A stretch of 64,000 nucleotides of DNA, from the NCBI GenBank assembly GCA_026826555.1, contig JAKSZT010053928.1:42222740-42286739 (forward strand), written 5' to 3'. Below, piece after piece: positions 34,401 to 47,205 of the stretch; the stretch's first letter is position 1; every line of letters starts with the position of its first letter. The DNA comes from Tolypeutes matacus (lineage: Eukaryota; Chordata; Mammalia; Cingulata; Chlamyphoridae). The notes under the pieces were generated by a model. The model had not been told where the DNA came from and searched no databases. It saw only the letters and a list, made by a program, of their open reading frames with translations. Both the position numbers and the translations under genes were made by a program.

Positions 34401-35091
34401 GCATTTAAGGAATTTTAGTTCTGTCTCTACACAGAGACCATACAGAAATTGAAAAAGTACAGAAAGGTATTTCTGAGTCATCCACTGAAAGTTGATTTAC
34501 ATTCATTGTCACCTTGAAGTATGCAGTACACTCTTATATCCCTGTTCTCCAAATTCAATGCTTAGTACATTCTCTACATATGGAAATATAATGTTAACCA
34601 TCACGCCCTACTCCCTGGGCATTAACTTACTATAACACACTATTAGAACTCCACATCCCTCTTGGGGTAGGAGAGCATTAGTCTGAGCACCTCATAATTC
34701 CTATCCTGATGCAAAGACATTATCAAAAGCCTCGACCGCTTTGAAGTAATTTAAGTCCACACTTCCTAATCTACATCAAGATTTACTTGAGATTTTCGTT
34801 TACTCTGTTCAAGACAAGATGTAGTCCCAACACGAATCTCTCTCCCTGACATTTTTCCTGCTGACCGCATAAAATAAGGGCTATGTTGGGTGACTGATCA
34901 ACTGGGTCCCAGAAAGAGATAACTGTACTTTGGTATCTCATCTATGGGAAGGGAAGAATCAACATTTCCTTCCATAATCAATCAGGTGGGGGTGGGGGAT
35001 CTGATTAAGCCACAGCTCCTGTCCACCTTTCCACCAAAATACATTTGAAATCATTATCCAGCCTTCATAGCTCCCACTGAAGAGTCCTTGT
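31431..35091. other. Intron, no gene seen
   Basis: Unique sequence. The open frame at 31348-31716 (122 codons, overlapping the L2 at its start) shows no domain. A hairpin lies at 34167-34215. No further repeats were recognised with confidence. Confidence 0.45.
34167..34215. repeat. AC/GT-rich imperfect inverted repeat
   Basis: AACTCACACACACACATATAAT (34167-34188, reading from AACTC) faces ATTATATGTGTGCGAGTT (34198-34215). The arms pair except for a four-base slip and one mismatch, around a loop of about 9 bases. Confidence 0.75.
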
Positions 35092-35495
35092 CTTTGTTTC
35101 CTAGATGCTGTGACAAATACAGCAGACTTAAACAATGGGAAAATTCATTGCTTAGGCTGTAAGGCTTGTTACCTCCCGGGGTTGATAGCATTCTGGCAGG
35201 CTGGCAATCCATGGGTTCCAGGATTTTCCCATCAAATGGCAATGTCCTCTTCTTTCTCATCCTGGTTCCATTGACTTTCTGCTTCCCGCTCCTCCCCATG
35301 CCTTTTTTTCCTGCATCCAATTCCCTTTGCTTTGCTTATAAGACTTTAGCCAAATTCAGTTTGGGCACACCTTAATTAATAATATCTTCAGAGTTGCTAT
35401 TTACATATGGGTTCACACTCACAGGACCAGGGGTTACTCCTTTTGTGGGTGATGTGGTTCAATCCCCAATAGTCCCTTTGGGAATAAAGCACCCC
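35092..35495 (-). repeat. MLT1-type LTR (ERVL-MaLR)
   Basis: On the plus strand GTCTTTGTTTCCTAGATGCT, GACTTAAACAATGGGAAAAT and ATAGCATTCTGGCAGGCTGG match the reverse complement of an MLT1-like LTR. The copy at 47985-48432 shares the layout. No coding content. Confidence 0.6.
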
Positions 35496-35889
35496 ATTAT
35501 TCCTCTTTGCTCTCCTATTATTCAAATGGCAAGGAAGGGAGGCAGAGCTCATAAAGCTTTTGCTCTACTGTGGGAGGCAACGGTTACAGGTGTGAACATT
35601 TTATCTATGGTCTGGAAGGCTGGTCTGAGTGGGCAGTAGAGACAACAGGACGGGCAGAGAGACAACAGGTGCAACTGGCTACAACTACAAATTAAACATT
35701 TGCCCTGCCTATCTGGGCACAGTAAATGGACAGAATTAGAGTCCATAGGCAGCGCTCTGCTTACAGTATGCGATAAAACTAACTTATGCTTAAATTCATT
35801 TATTCTTCCAAATATCTAAAGCAAAGAGTCAATGAATGATAGTGACTACCTTGAGTTAGGAAAAAGCAGGTTTGTAAGAGGTGCTTTTA

Positions 35890-36066
35890 AATGGTATAGG
35901 CTTTAGTGGAAATCTTGATTTTGCCACTTAGCAGCTCTGTGACCTTGAGAAAGATACTTTTTGCCCTGATCTTTATTCTCCTCATTCTGTAGCTTGGGAG
36001 GACAGAAATGATGAATGTGAAGCTCTTGACGTAGTGCCTGGCACACAGTGATTCCTGAATGATTGA
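35890..36066 (+). repeat. MIR SINE
   Basis: GATTTTGCCACTTAGCAGCTC, TGTGACCTTGAGAAAGATAC and GTAGTGCCTGGCACACAGTG follow the MIR consensus order. Confidence 0.85.
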
Positions 36067-36090
36067 CAGTTCATGTGGGTAGCATTTTGT

Positions 36091-36112
36091 TGTGGTGGTG
36101 GTGGTGGTGGTT
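36091..36112. repeat. (TGG)n simple repeat
   Basis: Seven consecutive TGG-type units. Confidence 0.9.
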
Positions 36113-36131
36113 GTTACCAAGTTCTTGATCT

Positions 36132-36362
36132 ACACCAGCATTTCCCAAGCTGACAACTTTTGATATTTGGGATCAGGTAATTCTTTGGGGTGGAGAGCTG
36201 TCCTGTGCATTGTAGGATGTTGATCAGCACCCTTGAACCCTACCCATTAATGCTAGTAGCACCTACACCCCGCCCCCGCAGTCATGACAATCAAAAACAT
36301 CTTCAGACATTGCCGATATCTACTGGGGAGAAAAATCACCCACAGTTGAAAGTCACTGATCT
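36132..36362 (-). mobile_element. MER5A-type hAT MITE
   Basis: On the plus strand GCATTTCCCAAGCTGACAAC, then GAGCTGTCCTGTGCATTGTA, GGATGTTGATCAGCACCC, TAATGCTAGTAGCACCTACA and TCAGACATTGCCGATATCTA are successive segments of reverse-complemented MER5A, a non-autonomous Charlie-type DNA transposon. Confidence 0.88.
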
Positions 36363-36727
36363 GCACTATCTCATTTAATCCTAATAAAATCCTGATTGGC
36401 TTTTCTACTCTACAAAGAAGTCACAATATTTATCCAGGATCCCAGCAGTAAAAAAGGGGCTGTGAGCCAAGAGCTTGAACTCCCTCACTATGTTCCACAT
36501 CTTTAAATGTGTGTTTTAAAGAAGAGTAGTAGAAATGCTATTGATGTTTATTCAGAATTCTAAGTTCAATTTCTGACTGCCCAAAATAATGTTTACATAA
36601 CTGTGTGTTTAACCTTTCCTCCATTTTTATTAACCCTCAAACAAATTTTCAGATCAACCACCCCCAACCCCAGTATAGTTCAGTGCTACTTCATAAAGGT
36701 CCATTTTACCTCACTCTTCCCCAGCTC

Positions 36728-36832
36728 TAGAAATAACCTGGACCTTGGAGGCAGATAGCCTGGGTTAGAATTGTGACTCTACCACTTTCTAATTGTGTGA
36801 CTATGGGCACATCTTAATCTCATCTTTATATC
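36728..36832 (+). repeat. MIR SINE fragment
   Basis: GGAGGCAGATAGCCTGGGTT, AGAATTGTGACTCTACCACT and TTCTAATTGTGTGACTATGG match the MIR 5' half. Confidence 0.85.
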
Positions 36833-37653
36833 CTACAGAAAAGCAAACTCGACTTTTTCGACTTCACAGTTGTATCCACAGCCAGCTCCCCAGATCCTCC
36901 TCCTATGCAGAGGAGAGGTGAGGTACACATTGCAGTTGTACAGTGAAACCCTCTTTTCAACCCTTTTCTGCTATGCCATTGCTAGAGGAAATGTTATACT
37001 TTCCCCTCCATTGAATGCATTCTGCCCATCCACAGGCTTCAATTAATCCTATTTTCCCACAGAAACACAAACGAAAAAACAAACCAGCTTCCCCCTAACA
37101 TTTAATATAAATTAATCATAACCCAGCTGGCCAGTCTAATCAAAGGCTAAAGTGCTGTGGAAATGGGTGCAACCGGTATTCGAAGCCATGATGCTTGCTA
37201 CCTGCCAAGGGAAGGGGCCAGGGTTACTCAGCTGTGCGGATTTTCCATGAGGGGGCAGTGTAGCCCTGTTGGTAGCTCACACGGAAAGGTTCCTTTTCAC
37301 CCAGCTGGTAGGCTTGAACATGACCATTTAGCTTTCAAATCCTTCTCTGTGGTGATTTTCAATGAGGTGGTTTTAATAAGATGCTTTAAAAACTCATGGA
37401 GAAAATGTCAAATATTTCAATCACTTTCCAATCCTAAAACTTCAGAAATCATGTAAATTCTGTGAAAGGACATTTTTCAAAACATGCAGGCCTTAAATTC
37501 CAAACTTACTGATAACTATATGCCCAGTTTATAGCCAAAATGCAGAATGGAACACAAAGCTATAGGTTAGATTTCTAACTTTTGTTAAAACATTATAAGG
37601 TTAAAAAAAATAAATAAATAAAAAATAAATATATATATATATATATGATTCTC

Positions 37654-37685
<32 letters not shown>

Positions 37686-40540
37686 CCAAGAAACATTTTT
37701 ATCTTTCTTAAGTGTAAAATAAGATAAAAATCTTACCCCATATATTAGCACATTTGGGATTAGCCTTCTTATAGGTGATATGACCAACCCTGATTCTGCT
37801 TTATCCATCATCCTTGACTTAAAACATCCTCCTAACTCCCCAAAGTTATTTTAGTATCCTGAATACCTTTTTTCCCTACTCTCTATAAGGCATGAAGCTA
37901 ATATAAACTACACTGTTTATACCACCTTGTCACACAATTGGAAACTTGTGAGAAAAAAACAATCTTAATATACAACTTGTTCGTGCAGAAAGTACTTTAG
38001 CCAGATAAATCCATATGCATCTTCTTGAGATATGAAGAGGATTCAGGGAAAGCTGAAATATGATTTTCCCCCCAAGTCAAGACTTGTTGAGAAAGAAAAA
38101 TAAGATTTTCTCCCAAACCCAAAGGTGTAAAAACTAAAACAGCAGACTATGTCTACATGAAAAAAAATTCATAAAGGTTTCTCCTTTTTGAATAAAAGTA
38201 TAGCATTCACAACATACCATATATATATATACTCAGTTCAAAAAAACATGAGCTCCATTTTCATATGGCACTTCATTAGTTTAGGTAAAAAAAATCTAGT
38301 GTCTATTTATATTTAGGTGATTTTAATATATGAATATAAATATTCAAATAGTACCCACCTAAACACACTATCCAATTCAGTATTAAGTACTATAAGCAGT
38401 ATGTGTGGAACTATTTATAGTACTCACATATATAAACTTAATTAAATTCAGTTTTAAATATCTGATGCGTAGAAAACACACAGCCATGTTCTGCCATAAA
38501 TAGATATTTAACATCATTTCTGCTCACAGATTTCCTAGAATCTCCTAGGAAAAGAAGACTCATTTAAAATAATGTTAGTGCAAAGGATAATGAAGTAGGT
38601 ACTCCAAACAATGTGCAATGACTTTAGAAACATTGAGCCAGAACACTTAATCAGAAAACTGGATGTTTCATGCACAGGAGAGTGTTATAATTATGTTTTC
38701 TTCTCAGAGAAGGAGGAGAGAAGAGGAATAATGTGAGCAATTTGTGAGGGGAAAGAAGTTAAAAGGGATTCACACCAAACGGTCTTGGCCTTCTCAATAA
38801 GATGGGAGGTGAGCAGAGAGAAAGGTTTAGAACAGCCCTGGGAAGACAGAAAAGGAATCTAGCAGGGTGAGTAATTTTCCTTCTAAACCTGCTGTCTGCT
38901 ATTACACCATGCAAATATTTAAAGGTTACATTGCATCTGTGATAGAGAAACCCTTTCAATGATATTCCCCTACTTCACTAAGTCCCTCTGGAAAAGGAAT
39001 GAACACACCATTCTGATTTAATACTTGCAGGATAATGCTCTTCTGCATATATTGAGGGAGTATTCTTGAAAATAACCTTATTTTATCAAAAGTCAACTTG
39101 TGACAGATGTATCTCTTTAACTTTTTAAAAATCATATTTAGAAAGCTGTATTAGTGCCTTCAAGTATAATTAATGAATAATCACTCTTTGACAACATGGG
39201 TTGATGTCACTCAAAGATAGTCATAAGTGTGATAATGTATCCGAGGAAGAAAATGTACAATTGGTGATATTAAAAAAGTATAAACAAAAAGATTATATAT
39301 GCTGACATTTTATTAAAAGCTCTGTGAACATCTGTATATGGCCATTAAGCAGAAAACATTAGGAAACTATGTTTCATTAAAAAAAAAATCCTTAAGTTCT
39401 GTCTAAAATTTTGAATGGAATAGTGAATATTTCATGTGAATTAGTGAAAATGACTAAAAATGGCAGCATTTATGATAACGTCTTAAAGATGCTTATATTT
39501 CTAAATGCTAATATTAATTTGAAAAACTTTGAATCATTTACTCCTTTTATGAAAGCACTTAGTCATTTGTTCTGTTTGCACATTTTGAATAGAGGGAAGC
39601 ACATTTTACGTACTTTCAAGTACTGCTGATGTAGTAGGTAGTATATCATCAAACCACCATTGCAGCAATTCTAAGGTCAAAGCTATTGCTTTTGGATTTG
39701 ATACATTTTGTGCATGATATATGGAATAATTTTATGGAAAATATATGTAAGCTATATGTCTCAAAAGCATTTTATGGTATTATAACAATAAAACATTATA
39801 GTTTTGGGACACCCTTCACCTAGGCCTATCAAAGCCCTCTACTATCATTACTTAATCCTTAGAATACTCCTCAGAGACAGAAAGTATTATCTAAACTACG
39901 TTTTTTAGACCCAATGAGCATTAAGAATTTTCACAAATCTGCCTCGTACCAAAATAATGCAAATAATCTTTACATTTTTTCATCCAACCTACCTAAAAGG
40001 AACCCTAGGCAATGTGCTAGGTCCTGGTGATACAAAAAAAAGGGGGGGGGGGAGGAGCACTTCCCTGTCCTCACTCTTGGAACTTTTATGCAATGTGTAA
40101 GATGCCTAACTTTATGGGGAACAAAACCATACAGCAACATTTCTCTCATCTAGATCCTGACCCTAGCGATCTGGAAATAATGCCTCTCTACAATATCCCC
40201 TGGCAGCAAAAAGTAAGCTTCCAGACAATGAAAATGCATCATAAATAGGAGAGCTCCTCATGCCACAAAACTTACTGAGAGTCACATTACGCACAGCCCT
40301 AACAGACATTGGTCAAAAGATTTCCAAGCAAATTAGTCAAAGAAAAATAATAAAAATGAAGGGTATGACTAAACAACTATTAGAAGCAGGCACAGCAACA
40401 GCAAAGATAACACAGATAGCCTGACCATGATAAAAAGACACACTACTCCATAAAAACAAACAATGGAGATCAAGTACACACAGTGACCAATTACCACAGG
40501 GGGCTGACAGTCTTGGAGGTCATTCTTCCTTGATCATCTT
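36833..40540. other. Intron with simple repeats, no gene seen
   Basis: Mostly AT-rich. Low-complexity tracts: (TA)n at 37630-37646, poly(A) at 37654-37681, (AT)n at 38218-38232, and A8G10 at about 40036-40052. Short open frames (39411-39629, 40027-40248) have no recognisable features. Confidence 0.5.
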
Positions 40541-41035
40541 GTGGTAGGTTGATTGTAAAAAAGAACACCGATTTTCCAACCCTACCTGTATCCACTCAAC
40601 TTGCAATGTGACTTTGCATCAATTCCCATCAAGTCTATTTCCCCACCCTCTGAAGCTGGACCAACTCTGTGACCAGAATGTAGTGGAAGTGACTGTGTCA
40701 GTTCCAAGCAAGGCCTCCTGAAGCAGCTATGCTCTTCTGCTCACTCTCTTAGAATCTTGCCAATTCCATGTGAAAAAACCTGGGCTAGCTAGTTCCCTGG
40801 GGGAGAGACCACAAGGAGCAGAGACGAATCACAGTGGCTATGACCATCCTAGACCAGTCAGCCTCCAACAGACCTTCTAGTTGACTGGAGATGCAATAGC
40901 AAGTCCAGCCCAGATCAGCTGGGTTCAGCCCAGATCAGCAGAGCCACCTAGCTGACTTATATGCAATAAGAAAAGTTGATTGCTTTAGGCCACTGAATTT
41001 GGGGATGTTTGTTACCAAGTAATAACTAGATGATT
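40541..41035 (+). repeat. MLT1-type LTR (ERVL-MaLR), solo
   Basis: The element runs from TGTGGTAGGTTGATTGTAAA through AACCTGGGCTAGCTAGTTCC and AGAGACCACAAGGAGCAGAG to TTAGGCCACTGAATTTGGGG and TGTTTGTTACCAAGTAATAAC. These are typical segments of MLT1-like LTRs in order. Confidence 0.75.
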
Positions 41036-42404
41036 TAACTGAATTTCAGCAAATATTAATTGTCTCATAATGATGAACTTGTATCACTGGAAAAATTAAA
41101 TTCTTCCCAGTATCGTCTTTTTAATAAGGCAAAGAAGCATGAACGTGTTTTTAGAGATATTTCCATCCAAAGTGGCCATTAAAAATACATTTTAAAAAAA
41201 TCCTAAATCTCTCTGAATACCCCAGCTATCCAATGTGCTTCATTCCCAAGATTCCCAGGGGGGGCATGTAATCTTATTTTTATGAGACATCAAATTCAGA
41301 ATGATAAAAGTAACAAATTGGAGGGTACTGGACATATTACATAATATTTTTATGATTTGTAAATGATCTATTATATGACTCCAATGTATATTTAAACTCC
41401 AATTTTTGAAAAATCTATCTTTCAAGCAATTTTTTAGAAACATTAGTTGTGTGATGCAAGAAGTACCTCTGGTCTAGTATTATCAGGACTCAAGGCCAAT
41501 CAGGGCCTGTCCAGAGGCCACTTTGTGCCAAATTGTGTGAAAAGCTCATTTTTCCTAAGTGTCATAACACATTCTAGGTAGTCAAGAGGCTGTTTTAAGA
41601 GAATAAGCTATCCCTGCAGCGTTAGTGAGCATCTGCTGAAGAAACTTTTTCCCTTTTGGGGAAGAGCCTGTGATAGACACAAAATATTATGGGATAAGTC
41701 AACAGCTAGGAACCACTCTTTGCCTCGCAGATTCAAACAACACATCCTATTATACGCCTGGTACAGTGCTTGGCACTGTATATAGCGGGATGATAGAGAC
41801 AAAGTAATCATCCTTGAGCAAATGTTAACTCTTTAGGGAGATGAGCAGGTACAAGTCAGGGATCTAAGTGTCAAACAAAAGACTTGAGGTCAAATATCAA
41901 CAGAAAATAGCAAATGCTATTTAATCTTATGTCCCAATTCTAACCTATTATCAGAGTTTTCTTGGAGTACTATGTTGGAAAGGATTCTGTGACCCAATCC
42001 AAATGCATTGAAAAGCAGGCAATGGTTGGACAAATGCTATACAACATGGGTAAGGAATGTCATGTGGTAGCATGTGTAATTTTAAAGGAAATATGCTTAA
42101 CGAATGTATTTTATTTGCTCCTTTGTGAATATATTAAATGAACTCTCACTATGAGCTGGTTACTATGCGAATCAGTGGGTATATGCCGGTAAACAAAACT
42201 TACATGTCCCTGCCCTTATGGAAATTTTAGTCTGACTTCATCCTTGTCATACTACCTCTGGGCAAAGCATGACAAAATAGAAGGGATACCATTAAAAACA
42301 AGGGCGTGGCCTCAATAGAGACTTGGTAGTGGTATGCTTTTATTTTTTGCTACTTTGAATTTTACTCTAGGTTTTTATGGTATGCAGTGTAGTAGGGGTA
42401 TAGG
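41036..42404. other. Intron, no gene seen
   Basis: Unique sequence. About 41735-41800 (GTACAGTGCTTGGCACTGTA) and 42125-42235 (TATGAGCTGGTTACTATGCG and CCTGCCCTTATGGAAATTTT) look like decayed MIR/L2-class repeats, at low certainty. Confidence 0.4.
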
Positions 42405-42435
42405 AATAATAAAATAATAATAATAATAATAATAA
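42405..42435. repeat. (AAT)n simple repeat
   Basis: A trinucleotide AAT run with one interruption, at the edge of the adjoining MIR. Confidence 0.9.
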
Positions 42436-42439
42436 CGAC

Positions 42440-42663
42440 AAGAACTAAAACCTAGTGTTTTTTTGAGCACGTAATGCATGCTAAGTACTTAAACATTATC
42501 ACTAAATCGAACCAACACAATGGGGGTCATCCCCTTGTGGGAAGATGGGATGTAGCAATGTTAAGGCATCTGTTCAAGATCACACAGCCACTGAATTGTA
42601 GAGTTCAGGTTAAAACCCACAACTTTCTGACTCACAGCCCAGGCTCTTAACCATTAGGCCACA
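42440..42663 (-). repeat. MIR SINE, nearly full length
   Basis: TTGAGCACGTAATGCATGCT, then GTTCAAGATCACACAGCCAC and CAGGCTCTTAACCATTAGGC match reverse-complemented MIR over more than 200 bp. Confidence 0.88.
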
Positions 42664-43924
42664 CATTTCTGATTGATCTTCAAAATTATTCTGGATAAAT
42701 CTAATATAAAACTCCATACCTTGGAAGGTGAAAAGCCTCCAAAAAAACTATACCTATCTGGATGAATATGTTAAAATATCTTTTCCTAAGTCCTTCAGCC
42801 AGCTGTGATATTTCCTTTGTCTAAGCATCCTGCATGTCCCTCTCCTACAGTATTTACTATGGTCTGCGTATAATATAGACATTTGTGAATTTGGGTTTAT
42901 ACTGCCCACTTTCCTCTACATAAATACATGCAAGCACACAGACATACATCCACATCCACACAGACACACACACACACATATAATTTTGGTAGACACAACA
43001 AAACTTGAGGGCAGAAGCTGCTTCTCATATGCCAATATGGGGCACAACACAGTCTAATACAAAGCACACATATTTGACCAATAGGAGTTGAATTAAGGCC
43101 ATGTACATTCCTAACTTAGTTACCATTATCTTTCAACCAGCAACACTCTGCCTCAAATTTATAATAAAGCAATCTTTTCCAATCTATATTCCATGGAGCA
43201 CTAGTCCTAAAATATACCCTAGGTAAACAGGGTGTCATGATCAAATAATTCGGGTATCACAGGAAGGGATATACCTTCCTCTTCTAGATTAAAAACATAC
43301 TGTTTACTGATTGGAATTTTGAAGGATCACTTAATTCATATAACATACATTCAATGGGACACCAACTCTAGAAAAAGTGATCTAGAGGGTTTATAAATAG
43401 AAGATTCTAATTTTGCGTTCATGGTGACCAAGAAAAATTAGTTGTATGATTTTACTATTGTGGCTATCCTCTAGAGAGGATATAGAGATTATGTTATGAC
43501 AAGGATGTTTGCATATCTCTGACTGCCTTGTAAATGAAATATTACTTCCCAGTGACTGTTAAAATGTGAAAAAATGTAGATAATGTAAATATACAAAATG
43601 AAGTAAGCAATGGATTTATCCATAAAATGGGATATCTTTTAACCATTAAAAACAATCCTTGTAAAGAAACTGGAAAATATTTATGATATTACTCTTAAGT
43701 GACAAAACTGGAAAAAAATTTATATTGTCCTATTTCAATTATAAATAAAATGCACAAAAAATACAGGGATAAATAAACTGAAATATTAAGAGTGATTTTA
43801 TTTGGCTGATGGGATATGAATATATATATATACATATATATGTATATTTTTCTATATTTTCTAATATAAGTCAATATAAAACAAGTAAAAGGTCAATTCC
43901 AGGTCATCAGAAAGAGTCAAAGCA
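42664..43924. other. Intron, no gene seen; (CA)n near 42958-42980 and TA-rich run near 43818-43852
   Basis: No repeat beyond simple tracts was recognised. Confidence 0.45.
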
Positions 43925-44205
43925 TTGTGTACCTAACTCCTATCAATTTTTCAGGTCTGAGCATAGACATGATTTCTTCGGGGAAACCATTCATGATCCC
44001 TTGACTGCAGTAGGTGTCCATCATAGATGCATCCACAGCGCGCTGACTCTCTCCTACCAAGGCACTAGTTACCTGGCATTCTCTCATTTGTTTATATACC
44101 ATATAGAAGTAACCTCTCTCTAACTTATCACTGTAATCCCAACACCTGTTATAGGGACTGGAATATAGTAGGTGTTAAATAAACATTTACTGAATAAATG
44201 AAAGT
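43925..44205 (+). repeat. L2 LINE 3' end
   Basis: ACCATTCATGATCCCTTGAC, then AACTTATCACTGTAATCCCA and GAATATAGTAGGTGTTAAAT with AAACATTTACTGAATAAATG is the conserved L2 3' terminus. The open frame at 43809-44123 falls in it and is not a gene. Confidence 0.85.
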
Positions 44206-44654
44206 TTGGATGCTTTTTCATTTTCTGCATGTGCTACATAGATAATGTAGTATCTGTATTCTGGAAAAACAATGAAATTACCCCTTAAATGACTTATTTG
44301 ATTAAGGCAGCTGATTTTTGTTGATAATTTGTCAATAATTTAAATTTCCCATGAAATTTTATTTACGAGCTATTTGCTCTACACCCAGTTTAAAGGGTAA
44401 CAAGGACCCCTGCCATTTGTCATCTAATTTTATCAGCATGACTGTCAAGCACTATGGGATCACATATGCTCCTCTTTGGGGATCTCAATTTGCTTCAGGT
44501 TGGAATGAAATCCTCTAAGCTTATGAAACCAGGACAGGGGCATCAAAGTCCTAGTAATTACTAGATTATTTTAATAATGGAGTAGGTTTTAATTCCAGCA
44601 AACTATTCAATTATCCTCAGAAAATTCATGATATGGTACATACACATAGATATA

Positions 44655-44882
44655 TACATTTATAATAACAGGGGTAATAATATTAGCTGACATTTGTTGA
44701 TAGCGACTATGTGCTAGGAACTATGCTAAGCAATACACATATATTATCTCATTTAATCCTCACTTTATGAGATAGACAATGTAATTTTTCTCTTTAACTG
44801 ATGGGGAAATTGAGTCTACTGTCTTGAGGTTACAAGGCCAATAATATAAGAATCAAGATTATGGACCCAGGTATTCAGAGCT
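44655..44882 (-). repeat. MIR SINE, nearly full length
   Basis: GACATTTGTTGATAGCGACT, GTGCTAGGAACTATGCTAAG, ATTATCTCATTTAATCCTCA, GATGGGGAAATTGAG and a decayed remainder follow reverse-complemented MIR. Confidence 0.88.
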
Positions 44883-45015
44883 TAGATCATATCATTATTT
44901 ATTCTACAAATATTTACTGAGTGCCTACTCTATGCAAGACAACAATCTATGTCTTGGGAATACACCAGTGAACAGTCCCTGGGCTCTTGGGCCTTACATC
45001 TTAGTCTGGATAGAC
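44883..45015. repeat. Ancient mammalian repeat (MIR/L2 class)
   Basis: TACAAATATTTACTGAGTGC and CTACTCTATGCAAGACAACA then TACACCAGTGAACAGTCCCT form a motif common in old placental repeats. The family is not resolved. Confidence 0.55.
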
Positions 45016-45089
45016 AGAAATTTAAGCACATGCACGCATGTATATACACTGTTGTGAAGGTAACTGAATATTCTCCAAAATGTTTATCT

Positions 45090-45525
45090 CTTCTTCATAG
45101 TATATATTTGACACTGGGAAGCAGTAGTTTGACCTGGAATTAAATTCATCATTTCCCCTTGCATGTAGATGTGGCCCTGATACTACTTGTGGTCAAGAGT
45201 TTGTGACTTAAGGAAATTTATGTTCTTTTTGGCCAAAGACTTTGAGGAATCAGTTGTGAGGTGCAGTCCCTACTTTTCTTTCTTCTTCTGTGAGCTGGAG
45301 ATGCAGACAATAATAAGGCTCTATGGAAAAGAGGGGCCTCTGCATGGAAGATGTCTGGGTCTCCAAATCACTACTTTAAGGACAGTCTTCTGCCAGCCAG
45401 GAAGACCTACTTTTCACTGCTCTTTGAATAAGAATTTGCCGTCAATGGCTTAAGCCATTATATTTTTTAGGTGTAATTTTATAGCAGCTAGCACTACCCT
45501 AAATAATTTAGAAATTGATATCTTG
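45090..45525 (+). repeat. MLT1-like LTR, diverged
   Basis: GATGTGGCCCTGATACTACTT, GGCCTCTGCATGGAAGATGT, CTGGGTCTCCAAATCACTAC and AATGGCTTAAGCCATTATAT sit in MLT1-like order. The same pattern recurs in the copy at 46835-47205. The open frame 45187-45453 is inside it. Confidence 0.5.
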
Positions 45526-46834
45526 TTAGGGTTTGGCCAGAAAAATAACCTAAACATGTGGAATTAATTTAGGAGCCTAGCAGTGAGTGGCATGAAACAG
45601 ATATCACAGGCTGAAAATGTTAAGACCCACATTATGCAGTTAGAAAGTATCTGGAACACTTTTATAACTGGGATGGCTGATCAAGCGTCTTCTTAGGAAG
45701 CTTGGCTTTTGAGGGTTAGTTTATGTTTCCCTGAAGTTGCTGCTTTTTTCAATGTATTAAAAGAAACAGATAAACTCAGAGGAGAGTGTTGCAAGCAGAA
45801 ACTAAGGGGCTAGCACAGTAGGAGAAGCCAACTGATGGTTAAGTGAATTATCGCAGATAAAACTGAAAAATGAGTATAAATGCTCGATAAAAATACTCAC
45901 CCAAAAACCAGAATAAGATTAAGGAGGTTACATTCCAACTCCGACATATTGTTTCAGATGGTAGCAAGGTGGCTACCACTACGTTGAGGGGGAGAGGTAT
46001 TGGTTTGGGGAAGCAAAGAACCAAAGCAGGCTCAAAAGGGGTGTATAGGAAAGAATTTTGGGTATGGCTAGGGGCACACACAAGTGATTGGTAGCAAATG
46101 GAGCAAAAGTCTATTCACTTGTGAGGGAATTTTTATTGCCAAAGAAACCATAAGTCTGGCCTTTGAAAGAAGGCTTGAACTCTTATATCCTCAAAGCAAT
46201 CTTTGGTCTCCCAAAGTTTCATACCCAAGAAGTAACTTCCAAAAATTTCACAGCCTTTAAAGAAGACACTTAAGATTGGGGGAAATGTACAAGAAGGAAT
46301 CTAGAGGGCAAAGACCCACAGAGAATAATGGAGAAAGGAGCTTTTCCCAAACCACATATTTGTGGTCTAACCAAGAAAATTTCTCCACTGGAAGAGCCGG
46401 GAGCCTTTATAGTCCCACATGAAAACATGCTATCATTGCTCAGAAATGGTGACTGCTCTATGTTTCTTAATATTCTCATTTCTGAATAGGAATTTTGTTG
46501 TACCTGATCTACCATTATATTTGGGGTATATCTTTTAATTGAATCATAGCTATGAGAACATGAGGAACTACATCTAGATCTGATGAAAGAACTGAGTGTT
46601 ATTCAGAGATCCTGGACTGTGAGATGGATGGCATATCTGAATGGAATTTGAGGTTGTCTTATTTGGGTAAGAGGTGATTGTGTTCTATGTGAGAAAAGGG
46701 TTATGCATAGAATTTTGTGTCCACAGGTAAAGATATGGGAGAGATGGTGAATTTCTAAACAAATTGGGTTCTCCTCTAGTATATCATTACTGGTAGTTAG
46801 TAATGATTAGTATATCATTACTGGTAGTTAGCAG
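45526..46834. other. Intron, no gene seen; recent 31-bp tandem duplication at 46777-46831
   Basis: TAGTATATCATTACTGGTAG with TTAG occurs at 46777-46800 and again at 46808-46831, separated by TAATGAT. No gene features were found. Confidence 0.5.
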
Positions 46835-47205
46835 CTTGCCAGTCAAGGAGTCTACACCCCAGTAATCCCAACTTCTTGCAAGTAGGTGAGACTATGTGAT
46901 CAGTTCTTCCCAATGGTATGTGAGCAGAAGTGATATATGCCAGCTATGGGCCAAGGATTTTAAGAGGTGAGGGTGTCCCCACGCTCCTTTTTCCCTTCTA
47001 CTGCTTGAAGCACTAGGGAGTAGCAGACCCACCACATGAAAGACATCCGGGTCTCTGAATTATCACATGAAAGGGAGTTATCTTCCAACCAGGACCACTT
47101 ACCTTGAACTGTTTCATTAGCAATAAATAAATATCTGTAGTGGAAAAACTATTATGCTATTTGAGGGTCTATTTTTTACCATCACTTAGCCTAACCTAAA
47201 TAATT
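46835..47205 (+). repeat. MLT1-like LTR
   Basis: AACTTCTTGCAAGTAGGTGA, then CAATGGTATGTGAGCAGAAG, CATGAAAGACATCCGGGTCT, CACTTACCTTGAACTGTTTC and AGCAATAAATAAATATCTGT follow the MaLR LTR order. Confidence 0.65.

Noticed and set aside
36091..36112. TGG/CCA repeat as a coding threonine or regulatory tract
   Set aside because: The minus-strand frame that reads it as threonines (35887-36120) runs through a MIR repeat; it is a simple repeat.
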